A stretch of DNA of 64,000 nucleotides from Flavobacteriales bacterium (GCA_016700415.1 CP065018.1:1240001-1304000), one strand, 5' to 3'; counted from the stretch's first letter, positions 9,616 through 18,396 are shown. The notes: generated by a model not told the origin, from the letters alone. Program-made: numbers and translations.

Positions 9616-11841
9616 ATGCCCGCGACCGCGCACACACCTGAGCCCATCGATCTGGAAGAGGAGAAGGAGCAGATCCTTCGGCGGTATCGTGGCCTGCTGC
9701 GCGCGGTGCGAGGCGATCGTACGCCGGACAGCACGCGCTTGATCCGCAAGGCGTTCAATATTGCGATGGAGGCCCATAAGGGTCAGCGACGCAAGAGCGG
9801 CGAGCCCTACATCTACCACCCCATCGCCGTGGCGCGGATCTGCGCGGAGGAGATCGGGCTGGGGATCACCAGCGTGGTGGCGGCACTACTTCACGATACC
9901 GTGGAGGACACCGACCTCACCTTGGAGGATGTGCGTGACATCTTCGGCGATACCGTGTCGACCATCATCGACGGGCTCACCAAGATCAGCGGGGTGAACT
10001 GGCAGACCGACAGCATGCAGGCGGAGAACTTCCGCAAAGTGCTGCTCACCCTGGCGCAGGACGTGCGCGTGATCCTGATCAAGCTGGCCGACCGCCTGCA
10101 CAACATGCGCACCTTGGAGAGCATGCCGCGGGACAAACAGCTGAAGATCGCCAGCGAAACGCTCTTCCTCTACGCTCCCCTGGCGCACCGGCTCGGGCTG
10201 TACAGCACCAAGAGCGAGTTGGAAGACCTCACGCTACGGATCCAGGAACCGGCCATCTACCTCGACATCGAGCAGCGCCTCAAGAAGGGCGAGTCCGTGC
10301 GCAGGCGCTTCATCAGCCGCTTCATCCTGCCCATCCGCGAGGCCTTGGAAAAAGAGGGCTTTGACTTCGAGATCAAGGGCAGGCCCAAGAGCATTTACAG
10401 CATCTACCAGAAGATGCTCACCAAGCACGTCACCTTCGACGAGGTGTACGACCTCTTCGCCATCCGCATCATCGTGGAAAGCAAGCCCGAGCTGGAGAAG
10501 GCCGATTGCTGGAAGGTCTACTCCATCGTCACCGACTACTACCAGCCCAGCCCGGACCGGCTGCGGGATTGGATCAGCATGCCCAAGGCCAACGGCTACG
10601 AGAGCCTGCACACCACCGTGATGAGCCCCGGCGGCAAATGGGTGGAGGTGCAGATCCGCAGCCGCCGCATGGACCAAGTGGCGGAGATGGGCCTAGCGGC
10701 GCATTACCGCTACAAGGGCGAAGAGGAACATGCCAACGCCATGGACGGGATGCTGAACAAGATCCGCGAGATCCTCGCCGATCCCGGCAGCAACGCGCTC
10801 GACTTCGTACACGACTTCAAGCTGAACTTGTTCAACGACGTGATCATGGTCTTCACGCCGAAAGGCGAAATGCGCAACATGCCCGCGGGCGCCACCGCCT
10901 TGGACTTCGCCTTCGACATCCACAGCCAGATCGGCCGCCGGTGCATCGGTGCGAAAGTGAACCACAAGCTCGTGCCCATGAGCCAGCCCCTGCGGAACGG
11001 TGACCAAGTGGAGATCATCACCAGCCGCAAGCAGCAGCCCAAGGAGGAGTGGCTGAAATACGTGATGACCGCACGCGCGAAGCACAAGATCAAGCAGGCG
11101 CTGCGTGAGCAGAAGCGTAAGCTGGCCATCGTGGGCAAAGAGGCCGTGCAACGCAAGCTGCGCGCATGGGGCGCGAAGGTGAACGATGAGAACATCGGCG
11201 TGCTGGAGGATCACCTGCTCGCCTCATCGCCCATGGACCTTTACTGGAAGATCGCCCGCGAACGGCATGACCTGGACGCCATGGACACCCCGCCGGTGAA
11301 GAACGGCCGCTTGATCCTGCCCAAGGGCGTCCGCGCCAAGGACGAGCGCCCCTTGGAGGAGATCGTCGCTGAGATACGCGGCACGGAAGGCGGCACCTTC
11401 ACCATCGGCGAAGAGCTGCTGAACATGGACTATAAGCTCTCGCCCTGCTGCCACCCCATTCCCGGCGACGACGTCTTCGGCTTCATCACCCCCGACGACG
11501 GCATCCGCATCCACCGCGTGAACTGCCCCAACGCCGTGCAGCTGATGAGCAACTTCGCCATGCGCATCGTGAAGGCCCGTTGGAAGGGCAAGGACGAAGT
11601 GGAGTTCTTGGCCGGCATCCAGTTCAGTGGCATTGATGCCGTGGGCTTGGTGAACCGCATCACCACCATCATCAGCCACGAGAACAACGTGAACATGCGC
11701 AGCATCAGCTTCGATAGCAAGGACGGCATCTTCGAGGGCAAAGTGATGGCCTACGTACACGACGCCGAGCACCTGCGGTCCTTGGTGGACAAGCTCCGCG
11801 ATGTGCCGGAGGTGCGGCGCGTAGAGCGAGTGGACCATTAG
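9616..11841 (+). CDS. spoT: Bifunctional (p)ppGpp synthetase/hydrolase, RelA/SpoT family
   Basis: 741 aa, full length for a long Rel/SpoT homologue. The HD hydrolase domain is intact (His93-Asp94 in HDTVEDTD). It is followed by the synthetase domain (GRPKSIYSIYQKM, YDLFAIRIIV, ANGYESLHTTV), a TGS domain (near FTPKGEMRNMPAGATALDFAF), a Cys-His cluster (SPCCHPIPGDDV) and a C-terminal ACT domain. It makes and degrades the starvation alarmone. As both catalytic centres look complete, it is probably the main (p)ppGpp enzyme. Some annotators would use the symbol rel. Confidence 0.95.
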   Translation: MPATAHTPEPIDLEEEKEQILRRYRGLLRAVRGDRTPDSTRLIRKAFNIAMEAHKGQRRKSGEPYIYHPIAVARICAEEIGLGITSVVAALLHDTVEDTDLTLEDVRDIFGDTVSTIIDGLTKISGVNWQTDSMQAENFRKVLLTLAQDVRVILIKLADRLHNMRTLESMPRDKQLKIASETLFLYAPLAHRLGLYSTKSELEDLTLRIQEPAIYLDIEQRLKKGESVRRRFISRFILPIREALEKEGFDFEIKGRPKSIYSIYQKMLTKHVTFDEVYDLFAIRIIVESKPELEKADCWKVYSIVTDYYQPSPDRLRDWISMPKANGYESLHTTVMSPGGKWVEVQIRSRRMDQVAEMGLAAHYRYKGEEEHANAMDGMLNKIREILADPGSNALDFVHDFKLNLFNDVIMVFTPKGEMRNMPAGATALDFAFDIHSQIGRRCIGAKVNHKLVPMSQPLRNGDQVEIITSRKQQPKEEWLKYVMTARAKHKIKQALREQKRKLAIVGKEAVQRKLRAWGAKVNDENIGVLEDHLLASSPMDLYWKIARERHDLDAMDTPPVKNGRLILPKGVRAKDERPLEEIVAEIRGTEGGTFTIGEELLNMDYKLSPCCHPIPGDDVFGFITPDDGIRIHRVNCPNAVQLMSNFAMRIVKARWKGKDEVEFLAGIQFSGIDAVGLVNRITTIISHENNVNMRSISFDSKDGIFEGKVMAYVHDAEHLRSLVDKLRDVPEVRRVERVDH

Positions 11842-11859
11842 TTGACAGCTTTCTGAAAC

Positions 11860-11942
11860 AGGAAATTGGAAAGCTGAAAGCTGAAACCGGGCGCTCGACG
11901 ATCCCCGTTTCAACTTTCACGTTTCAGCTTTCAACTTTCAGC
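11860..11942. repeat. Intergenic inverted repeat, GAAAGCTGAAAC family
   Basis: The gap after rel/spoT holds an A-rich arm (AAGCTGAAAGCTGAAAC, 11871-11887) and its near-perfect complement (GTTTCAGCTTTCAACTT, 11921-11937; one mismatch in 17), embedded in a GAAA/TTTC-rich stretch. A related piece (GGAAAGCTGAAACCGG) recurs at 13535-13550. It may act as a terminator-like hairpin between converging genes, but the recurrence suggests a dispersed repeat. Confidence 0.6.
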
Positions 11943-11968
11943 CTTGAACAGGATGTCAACTGACGCCC

Positions 11969-12379
11969 TCACTCCCGGGAAAACTTGTGCGGATCGTTGT
12001 GGTCGTCCTCGATCTGCATCTTGATGGACCACATCTTCAGGCCCAGCATGGCCAGCTCACGGTGTTCGTTCTTCACCAGCCATTGGAAGGCCTCTTCATC
12101 CCCGCCGCACTCGGCCACCTTGCGCAGCACCAGCATGTCGTGCGCCTCCAACCATTCCAGCGCCTTGTCATCATCCTCGATGCCGCGGATCACCGCCATC
12201 AGATGCGGGTGCCCATGCTCCATCAGCCACTTGCGGGCATCGGCCTTCAGGTGCAGCGCGAACACAAAGATGCCCAGCTCCGGGTAGCCGTTCTTGATCA
12301 GCCAATCGCGGATCCGCACATTGCCGCTGATGGCCTCGCCCCATGCGAGGAGGATCTTGGCGGGGTATTCGGTGCGCAT
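11969..12379 (-). CDS. Hypothetical protein with four 25-residue Trp-Leu repeats
   Basis: 136 aa, cytoplasmic, no signal peptide. The sequence is built of about four repeats of 24-25 residues, each with a Trp-Leu pair (Trp26, Trp51, Trp76, Trp100) in a pattern like WLIKNGYPEL / WLMEHGHPHL / WLEAHDMLVL / WLVKNEHREL. This suggests a short alpha-solenoid, probably a protein-binding scaffold. A full -7 element lies upstream on the same strand (12402-12409), which supports expression from ATG 12379. No family was recognised. Confidence 0.65.
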   Translation of the reverse strand: MRTEYPAKILLAWGEAISGNVRIRDWLIKNGYPELGIFVFALHLKADARKWLMEHGHPHLMAVIRGIEDDDKALEWLEAHDMLVLRKVAECGGDEEAFQWLVKNEHRELAMLGLKMWSIKMQIEDDHNDPHKFSRE

Positions 12380-12401
12380 GGTATCCGGTCCGGTTCATTG
12401 G

Positions 12402-12409
12402 CAAAGGTA
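12402..12409 (-). promoter_or_regulatory. -7 element (TACCTTTG) for the Trp-Leu repeat gene
   Basis: A full TAnnTTTG match on the minus strand, 22 bases upstream of the ATG at 12379. A divergent -7-like box for the TPR gene lies at 12478-12485. Confidence 0.5.
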
Positions 12410-12477
12410 TCCGGAGGCGCTCCGGATGACCCATGTGCGCAGATGTCGGCCGTCAGGAGCTACAGTCCTCCGGCCAG

Positions 12478-12485
12478 TATCTTCG
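12478..12485 (+). promoter_or_regulatory. -7-like element (TATCTTCG) abutting the TPR gene
   Basis: Seven of eight match to TAnnTTTG, ending four bases before the ATG at 12490. The signal peptide fixes that ATG, so a promoter here would make a leaderless message. Confidence 0.4.
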
Positions 12486-12489
12486 CGGC

Positions 12490-13521
12490 ATGCGCGTCAA
12501 GATCTTCGTGATATTCCTACTGGCTTCCTCCTGCGCGGCCGCTCAGGCCCAGACCCATCAAGAGCGCAAGGTGCGCAGGCTGCTCGCCAAGGGCAAAGCG
12601 TACCCGGCGATCCGCATTGCCTCGGGCGTATTGGGCAAGAACACGCACCCGGAGTTCTATGCGTTGCGTGCGGAAGGATACAACAGCATCAGTGAGTTCA
12701 CGAAGGCGGAGGCGGACGCACGCACGGCGATACGCCTTCTGCCGGACAGCGTGGGCGGGCTGTTCCAACTCGCTGCGGCGGAGCAGGGGCTGGGACGGTT
12801 GGACAGTGCAGCGGTCCACTTCCGGCAGGTACTGCAACAACGTCCGGGTGTTGAGGCGCATTACCGGCTGGCCGTGGTGGAACAGATGCGGGGCGATCTT
12901 ACCGGGGCTTCAAGGCAGATCGCCCAAGCCATCGCCATGGAAGAGAAAGCCGCTCCTTCATCGGCCCGCCTGCACCGGGTGAAGGGCGAGGTGGCGGCCA
13001 TGGCCGGTGACAGTGCATTGGCACGCACCGAACTGGACCGCGCCGTGGAATTGGACCCTGACGACCCCGTGAACTACAACAGCCGCGGCTATTACGCGCA
13101 CGCTTGGCGCGGCGACCATCGTGGGGCCATAGCGGACTATGACCGGGCCATCAAGCTGAACCCGAACTACAGCTACGCCTTCAACAACCGGGGTTGGAGC
13201 GAATACAAGAACGGGGAGACCGCCAAGGGGATCAAGGACATCCAGCGCGCACGGAAGAAGAAGATCCACAATCCTTTCGTGTACCGCAACCTCGGTGTGA
13301 TCGCCTTGGAGACCGGGGATACGGCCAAGGCATGCATGCTCCTGCGCCAAGCCCTGGACCGCGACTTCACGGCGCTTTACGGCGATGAGGTGGAGCAACT
13401 GATGACCACCTCCTGCAGAGGCAGCGCTGACGGCAAACCAATGGTGCCCGTGCAACCCTCCCAAGGAACCATCGATCGGAAGACCGAACACCCTGTGCCG
13501 CGGACGAATGCACCTGAGTGA
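12490..13521 (+). CDS. Secreted TPR-repeat protein
   Basis: 343 aa. A signal peptide (MRVKIFVIFLLASS, ending near AQAQ) is followed by a run of tetratricopeptide repeats from about residue 20 to 300, clearest in AVELDPDDPVNYNSRGYY and AIKLNPNYSYAFNNRGW. The tail is low-complexity and ends without a sorting domain. It is likely periplasmic and mediates protein-protein contacts; the partner is unknown. The longer reading from 12433 would put 19 residues ahead of the signal peptide and is rejected. Confidence 0.8.
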   Translation: MRVKIFVIFLLASSCAAAQAQTHQERKVRRLLAKGKAYPAIRIASGVLGKNTHPEFYALRAEGYNSISEFTKAEADARTAIRLLPDSVGGLFQLAAAEQGLGRLDSAAVHFRQVLQQRPGVEAHYRLAVVEQMRGDLTGASRQIAQAIAMEEKAAPSSARLHRVKGEVAAMAGDSALARTELDRAVELDPDDPVNYNSRGYYAHAWRGDHRGAIADYDRAIKLNPNYSYAFNNRGWSEYKNGETAKGIKDIQRARKKKIHNPFVYRNLGVIALETGDTAKACMLLRQALDRDFTALYGDEVEQLMTTSCRGSADGKPMVPVQPSQGTIDRKTEHPVPRTNAPE

Positions 13522-13587
13522 GCAAAGCGGATGGTGGAAAGCTGAAACCGGAAATTGGAAAAAGTAAAAATGGGAAACACGAGAAGC

Positions 13588-14448
13588 ATGTTGCGCGAAG
13601 GCGCTTTGGACGGACAGGTGATCGTGATCACCGGTGGCGGAACGGGCTTGGGCCGCAGCATGGCGGAGGCCTTTCTGCGCTTGGGCGCGCAAGTCTGCAT
13701 CACCAGCCGGAAAATGGAGGTGCTGGAGGCTACCGCGGCCGAGATGGAAAAAGCGACCGGCGGCACGGTACTTCCCGTGGCCTGCGACGTGCGCAAATGG
13801 CAGGACGTGGACCATTTGGTGGAGGAGGTAATGATGAAGTTCGGCAAGGTGGACGGCTTGGTGAACAACGCCGCGGGAAACTTCATCAGCCCCACGGAGC
13901 GCCTCAGCAGCAAGGCCTTCGAAACGATCATCGGCATCGTGCTGATGGGCACGGTGAATTGCACGCTCGCCTTCGGGAAGCACTGGATCGCCAAGGGTGA
14001 AAAAGAGAAGCGCGTGCTGAACATCACCACAACATATGCATGGACCGGCAGCGGCTACGTGGTGCCCAGTGCCTGTGCCAAGGCGGGCGTGCTCGCGCTC
14101 ACACGCTCGTTGGCAGTGGAATGGGCGAAGTACGGCATCCGGACCAATGCCATCGCCCCCGGCCCCTTTCCCACCAAAGGCGCGTGGCAACGCTTGCTGC
14201 CCGGCGACATGGTCGAAAAGTTCGACATGGCCAAGCAGGTCCCTCTGGGCCGGGTGGGCGAGCACCATGAGCTCACGGACCTGGCCTCCTATCTGATCTC
14301 CACTTACAGCAGCTACATCAATGGCGAGGTGGTCACCATCGACGGAGGCGAATGGCTGAAGGGCGCGGGCCAGTTCAACATGCTGGAGATGGTGGAGCCG
14401 GAGATGTGGGATTCCATTGAACGGATGGTCAGAGGGACGAAGTCTTGA
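13588..14448 (+). CDS. 2,4-dienoyl-CoA reductase, DECR1-type short-chain dehydrogenase
   Basis: 286 aa. NADPH-dependent reduction of 2,4-dienoyl-CoA esters, an auxiliary step of beta-oxidation of polyunsaturated fatty acids. The Rossmann motif GGGTGLGRSM is near the N-terminus. The blocks NNAAGNFISPTERLS, TGSGYVVPSACAKAGV and APGPFPTKGA, and the C-terminal MWDSIERMVRGTKS, match the mitochondrial DECR1 type. Tyr and Lys lie 15 residues apart (TTTYAW and CAKAG), the DECR spacing, not the YxxxK of classic SDRs. Upstream in-frame ATGs at 13555 and 13570 exist, but the DNA there belongs to an intergenic repeat, so 13588 is preferred. Confidence 0.85.
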   Translation: MLREGALDGQVIVITGGGTGLGRSMAEAFLRLGAQVCITSRKMEVLEATAAEMEKATGGTVLPVACDVRKWQDVDHLVEEVMMKFGKVDGLVNNAAGNFISPTERLSSKAFETIIGIVLMGTVNCTLAFGKHWIAKGEKEKRVLNITTTYAWTGSGYVVPSACAKAGVLALTRSLAVEWAKYGIRTNAIAPGPFPTKGAWQRLLPGDMVEKFDMAKQVPLGRVGEHHELTDLASYLISTYSSYINGEVVTIDGGEWLKGAGQFNMLEMVEPEMWDSIERMVRGTKS

Positions 14449-14598
14449 GTCCTTTGGTCCTGAGCCTAGGGGTGACCATTTCAGATAGTACTTGCTACTC
14501 CCGCATTTCCGGCACCCTATTTGCCTTAATGACGTAGCGATCGGTGTCGGCTTGGCAAAAAACAACACCTTGCCGGGAACCGGTCGACCAGAACATTC

Positions 14599-14606
14599 TA
14601 TCTTCG
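14599..14606 (+). promoter_or_regulatory. -7-like element (TATCTTCG) for the Cys-rich secreted protein
   Basis: Seven of eight match to TAnnTTTG, 16 bases before the ATG at 14623; the same octamer precedes the TPR gene at 12478. Confidence 0.4.
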
Positions 14607-14622
14607 TACCACAAAACCAAAC

Positions 14623-15081
14623 ATGCCCATGAGGACGTTCAAATTGTTCGCTGCCGCACTCTTGATCAGTGTAGCTTCACTGGCGAGCGCCCAATCCGAA
14701 AAGGAAACCGCCAAGGCTTGCGCTGATATGGCCAAGGCCAAGGCCGAGATGTTGACCAAGGAACTGGCCTTGACCGACGACCAGTCCGCCAAGGTGAGCG
14801 AGCTGCTGATGAAAAACGAGGAAAGCCTGATGGGCATGCGCGGCCATTGCGAAGTGATGGACGCGAAAGCCAAGAAACAGGACGAGGCCACCTACGCCTC
14901 CATCTCGGAGATCTTGAAGAAAGACCAGAAGACGAAGCTGGAGGAGCTCCAAGCTTCCGGCAAGCTGGAGAGCTGTGGTAAGGAAGGCGGCAAAGGCTGC
15001 TGCGCAGGTAAAAAAGGCGCGAAGACCGAGAAGGGAGAGACCCTGAAGAGCGCACAGCCCGCATCGAAGACCGCGGAGTAA
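14623..15081 (+). CDS. Small periplasmic protein with Spy/CpxP-like LTxxQ motif and Cys-rich tail
   Basis: 152 aa. The signal peptide ends at ASAQ. The mature part is helical and charged, with one LALTDDQ motif of the kind seen in Spy/CpxP-like periplasmic chaperones and metal-responsive proteins. The C-terminal third carries a cluster of cysteines (CGKEGGKGCCAGKKG) that could bind metal or form disulfides, then a basic tail. The start could equally be ATG 14629. A perfect terminator hairpin follows. The role is inferred only from the motif and location. Confidence 0.6.
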   Translation: MPMRTFKLFAAALLISVASLASAQSEKETAKACADMAKAKAEMLTKELALTDDQSAKVSELLMKNEESLMGMRGHCEVMDAKAKKQDEATYASISEILKKDQKTKLEELQASGKLESCGKEGGKGCCAGKKGAKTEKGETLKSAQPASKTAE

Positions 15082-15095
15082 CACATCACTTCCAA

Positions 15096-15132
15096 CATTA
15101 AAAAGGGCCGCTGATCGCGGCCCTTTTTAATG
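15096..15132. terminator. Bidirectional rho-independent terminator
   Basis: A perfect 16-bp stem (15096-15111 with 15117-15132), five-base loop, A-run on the left and T-run on the right. It lies between two converging genes and can end transcription from both sides. Confidence 0.9.
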
Positions 15133-15187
15133 TGCTTTGTTGCCGTTCTGAAACGCCATCACTTGGGCGAACGGGGGCGCTCCGTTA

Positions 15188-16036
15188 TCATTCAGCCTCA
15201 ATGACCAAGTATTTGCTGAGGCTCCAGAAGGCGGCGGTGTCCTTGATGGTCAATTTCTCCACGCGGTCCTTTCCCACCAACTCGTAACTGCCCGCAGGGT
15301 GCGCGGTGATGATCTTGGCCTTCTTCGCGTCCACCGGGATCACCGATACCTTGGTGATGTCGATCTGCTTGAAGTAGTCCTTGTTGAGGTCGGTACTGTT
15401 CAGCTTCTTCACGCTGCCGATGCCGATCACACCACCCTCCTTGGTAAGGATCTTGTTATCCAGCAATTCCTTCTTTGTCCCTACGCAGTACCAAGCGGCG
15501 TTGAGCTCGCCCAATTGCATGTTGGCCTGCTGCTCCTTGTCCTGGTACATCTGGATCATGCTGGCCAAGGAGGCATTGGTGCTGGCAAGCTGCTCCTTGA
15601 TCGAGCCGATCTCCGTATCCTTGTCCGCCAAGGAGCGCTCCATTTCCTCGATGGTCCTAGTGAGTTCCGAAAGCTTGCTGTTGTCCGCAGCGGAACTCTT
15701 TTTCATGCGGGCAATGATCTTCCGGTTCGCGGTCATCAGGGAATCGATGGCCCGGAGGTCGTCCACAATGCCCTGCTCCATGTCCGTACCGCTCTCCACG
15801 CCCAAACCGCTCTGTTTCAGCAGGCCCTGCTTTTCACGGATCTGGCGTAGATTCTCGCTGACCCTGTTGAATGCGCCGAACATCGCATTTATCGTGGAAT
15901 CCTTCATGGTGCTCTGTTCGGCCACCACGGTCTTGTCCTGCTCCAATTGCTTGTACTGCTCACTCTGAGTGGGATCGCTGTGGCAAGCAGTGAACAAGAT
16001 GGTGGTGGCGGCGCTTGCGATCAAGAGAGTTCTCAT
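15188..16036 (-). CDS. Coiled-coil lipoprotein, unknown function
   Basis: 282 aa. The N-terminus is a lipoprotein signal (hydrophobic run to LFTAC, lipobox Cys). Residues about 25-150 form a long charged coiled coil, followed by a compact C-terminal domain with IGIGSVKKLN and ITKVSVIPVDAKKAKI, a pattern seen in uncharacterised Bacteroidota lipoproteins. It probably sits in the periplasm or at the outer membrane. The start is set by the signal peptide; the frame stays open further upstream but without one. A TAATTTCG promoter-like box lies at 16124-16131. Confidence 0.7.
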   Translation of the reverse strand: MRTLLIASAATTILFTACHSDPTQSEQYKQLEQDKTVVAEQSTMKDSTINAMFGAFNRVSENLRQIREKQGLLKQSGLGVESGTDMEQGIVDDLRAIDSLMTANRKIIARMKKSSAADNSKLSELTRTIEEMERSLADKDTEIGSIKEQLASTNASLASMIQMYQDKEQQANMQLGELNAAWYCVGTKKELLDNKILTKEGGVIGIGSVKKLNSTDLNKDYFKQIDITKVSVIPVDAKKAKIITAHPAGSYELVGKDRVEKLTIKDTAAFWSLSKYLVIEAE

Positions 16037-16123
16037 GGTAGGGTTGATTATGGATCCGGGTTGAACAGTTCCGTTCAGTTGCTGCACCCGGGGTTGACCG
16101 GAGCAGGACGGAACGAACGGGGC

Positions 16124-16131
16124 CGAAATTA
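16124..16131 (-). promoter_or_regulatory. -7-like element (TAATTTCG) for the coiled-coil lipoprotein
   Basis: Seven of eight match on the minus strand, implying a leader of roughly 80 bases before ATG 16036. A divergent CATCTTTG box (16158-16165) may serve the + strand gene at 16182. Confidence 0.35.
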
Positions 16132-16181
16132 CGTATACCGACGTAGCGACCATTCCGCATCTTTGCAGGTGTGACCCGCCC

Positions 16182-17021
16182 ATGAACTTCCGCCCCGCAC
16201 TCCTTGTTCGCGTGGTGTGCCTCCTGTTGGCACCGGGATGGACCGTTCCTTGCGTGGCGCAAGGAGGGGACGGGAGCCTCACAGGCGATTTCAAGAAGCT
16301 ATCCCCGAAGGAACGATCCAAGATAGCTGCCCGGGAAACCCACGAGGCTGCCGCCGACAGTGGCTACCAGGACATCATGAAACAGGCGGACGCCGCGTTC
16401 CGGGCCGGACGGTACGAGGACGCTTTGGCCGCCTTCCATGAAGCTCGAAGCATACGGCCATACAACGTGTATCCCAAGGTGAAGATCCAAGACCTGCAAG
16501 CGCTGATCAAGAAACAGGACGAGGAGCGCGTTGGACAAACGCCGGTAGTTCCCCCTCCCGCTGATCCGCCCGGGCCGGCCGTTGTGGCCACGCCATCGCC
16601 TCAGGAAACGCCTGAGCCACCTCTCAATACCCCCCACCCCCTTGTATCTCCCGACCCACAATTGGATACAACTGCTCCATCGGTAGCGCCCCTGCCATCC
16701 CCGGTGGAAACGGAAACCACCCCCGCTCCCATGGAAAAAAAACCGGTGCCTGCAGCGGATATGGCACCGCCCAATATCCCTGCGGCAGCTTCGGTTAACC
16801 AGACCCGGCGGGCATCAACGCCCGGACCGGATATCCGGCCCATCACCATCGGTGAACGGATCTACATGGAAGCAGGCGCTACGGTGACCGAGAGGACCGT
16901 TGAGGACGAAGGCCGACCGGTGGTGTACAAAAAGGTGGTACATCCGTGGGGGCAGACCTACCACTTCAAGGACGGCCTCGCGATCTCCGACCGGGAATGG
17001 AACGACCGGTTCAACGAGTAA
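16182..17021 (+). CDS. Secreted proline-rich protein with TPR-like N-terminus
   Basis: 279 aa. A signal peptide ends near CVAQ. A TPR-like pair of helices follows (residues about 60-105, ADAAFRAGRYEDALAAFHEA), then a Pro/Thr-rich spacer of about 90 residues, then a compact C-terminal domain (IGERIYMEAGATVTERTV to the end). The spacer suggests a periplasmic protein that reaches through or along peptidoglycan. No enzyme motif was seen. Its 3' end overlaps the converging SiaC gene by 11 bases. Confidence 0.65.
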   Translation: MNFRPALLVRVVCLLLAPGWTVPCVAQGGDGSLTGDFKKLSPKERSKIAARETHEAAADSGYQDIMKQADAAFRAGRYEDALAAFHEARSIRPYNVYPKVKIQDLQALIKKQDEERVGQTPVVPPPADPPGPAVVATPSPQETPEPPLNTPHPLVSPDPQLDTTAPSVAPLPSPVETETTPAPMEKKPVPAADMAPPNIPAAASVNQTRRASTPGPDIRPITIGERIYMEAGATVTERTVEDEGRPVVYKKVVHPWGQTYHFKDGLAISDREWNDRFNE

Positions 17022-17397
17022 TGCCGCGGACGAGCGTCACCGGCATTTCCAGCAGGGCCTTGTAATCCCCCCCGGCCTCCTCCATGTCAAGGTCGCCTTG
17101 GTCATAATGCCATTCCATGGCGACCTTGCCTGCACCCGTGATATGTACCTCGTCCAATACTTTCAGCAGGTCCAAGATGTACTTGGAGCTGCTGGAGTTA
17201 AAGTAGGTCATGGTCAACTTCACCGTTGTCTCCGGAGCTGGCCTTTGGGCATAATCCTCTACCATTTCCAGCAAGGGCCTGAAAAAACCTTCGGCATTCT
17301 CATGGATGGAGCACCCGCGCATTTCAAGCATCCCCGTAGCCCGGTCGAAGAGGATCTCGGGTGTCTTTTCGGAAGCTGGGAGATGGAGGCGTGGCAT
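17011..17397 (-). CDS. SiaC-family (DUF1987) regulatory phosphoprotein
   Basis: 128 aa from ATG 17397. The whole protein matches the SiaC/DUF1987 pattern: TPEILFDRATGMLEMRGCSI at the start, then TMTYFNSSSSKYILDLLKVL and WHYDQGDLDMEEAG. SiaC proteins are switched by phosphorylation in a SiaABCD-like pathway (PP2C phosphatase, kinase and cyclase partners) that controls c-di-GMP and aggregation in Pseudomonas; the Ser/Thr in NSSSSK is the expected modified region. No SiaABD partner is nearby. A TAACTTCA box lies nine bases upstream. Confidence 0.8.
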   Translation of the reverse strand: MPRLHLPASEKTPEILFDRATGMLEMRGCSIHENAEGFFRPLLEMVEDYAQRPAPETTVKLTMTYFNSSSSKYILDLLKVLDEVHITGAGKVAMEWHYDQGDLDMEEAGGDYKALLEMPVTLVRGITR

Positions 17398-17474
17398 GAG
17401 CGGCGGTGAAGTTAAATCGGGAACGGGGATCCCGGCTTGAGACAACCTCCGGACCGCCCGTTAGAGAGGAATAG

Positions 17475-17505
17475 TTTGTCGGGATCGCCACAACACTTAA
17501 TTTCA
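17475..17505 (+). promoter_or_regulatory. Promoter with -33 TTTG and -7 TAATTTCA for uspA-like gene
   Basis: TTTG at 17475-17478 and TAATTTCA at 17498-17505, 19 bases apart, the spacing expected of the Bacteroidota housekeeping sigma factor. The ATG is 22 bases further on. It is the only promoter in the window with both parts recognisable. Confidence 0.6.
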
Positions 17506-17527
17506 GGCCGGACAGAACCCCCATATC

Positions 17528-18328
17528 ATGGCCATCAACAACATCCTGGTCCCCTATGACTTCTCGGATTGTGCGACTGATGCCTTGCGCGTCGCGGCCA
17601 AGCTTTCCCGTCTCACCGGCGCGACGCTGCACTTGGTGCATGTCTATGAGGACATGACCGACTTCCATTCGAGCAACCACCGGATGCGCGAGGAAATTGA
17701 GCTGCGATTGGACAAGGTGCCCGAACTGCCTTTTCTGGTGGGTGTCCCCATGAAACGCTTCATGCTGCGCCAGTTCAACATCACGGAGATGTTCCGGAAC
17801 GACCAACTGAAGAGCATGGACATGGTGGTGATGGGCAGCAACGGTGCCCAGGGCATGCGGGCCATGGTGGGCTCCAACACCCAGCGCGTGGTACGCATAG
17901 CGCCAATGCCCGTGCTGGTGATCAAGCACATCGTAGAGGATTTCGACGTGCAGGACCTGGTCTACGCATCCAATTTCACGCCTGCGGACATCAAGAAGTT
18001 CGATGCCTTCCTGCCGATCGTAAAGCTGTTCGACCCGAAGGTCCACCTATTAAAAGTGAACACACCGGGCAGCTTCCAGCGCAGTGCCGACAGCTATAAG
18101 GCGATCGACGCATTCCTCCAGCGACATGAGCTGCGCAAATTCAGCACCACCATCTACAACGACCTGAGCGTGGAGGAAGGCATACTGGACTTTGCACGGG
18201 GCATCGATGCGGACATGATCGCCATGGCCACCCACGGGCGCAAGGGATTCTTCCATGTGGTCAACGGCAGCGTTACCGAGGACATCGTCAATCACACCTC
18301 CTTCCCGGTCCTGAGTGTGAAGCTCTGA
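17528..18328 (+). CDS. Universal stress protein, two tandem Usp domains
   Basis: 266 aa. Two UspA-type alpha/beta domains in one chain. The first (residues 3-135) begins ILVPYDFSDCATDALRVA and ends with the nucleotide-loop segment VVMGSNGAQGMRAMVGSNTQRVVR. The second (about 140-266) ends ATHGRKGFFHVVNGSVTEDIVNH. Such proteins bind ATP or AMP and support survival under stress in the cytoplasm. It is transcribed away from the SiaC gene. Confidence 0.9.
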   Translation: MAINNILVPYDFSDCATDALRVAAKLSRLTGATLHLVHVYEDMTDFHSSNHRMREEIELRLDKVPELPFLVGVPMKRFMLRQFNITEMFRNDQLKSMDMVVMGSNGAQGMRAMVGSNTQRVVRIAPMPVLVIKHIVEDFDVQDLVYASNFTPADIKKFDAFLPIVKLFDPKVHLLKVNTPGSFQRSADSYKAIDAFLQRHELRKFSTTIYNDLSVEEGILDFARGIDADMIAMATHGRKGFFHVVNGSVTEDIVNHTSFPVLSVKL

Positions 18329-18396
18329 AAACATCTTCACGTCAGCGGTACGGTGCAAGGCAACGTATATTAGCGGTACAAACCATCCAACAGCAC

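Noticed and set aside
12958..14568. A 536-codon open frame opposite the TPR and DECR genes
   Set aside because: It covers two well-supported genes and has no coherent domain. It is an antisense shadow.
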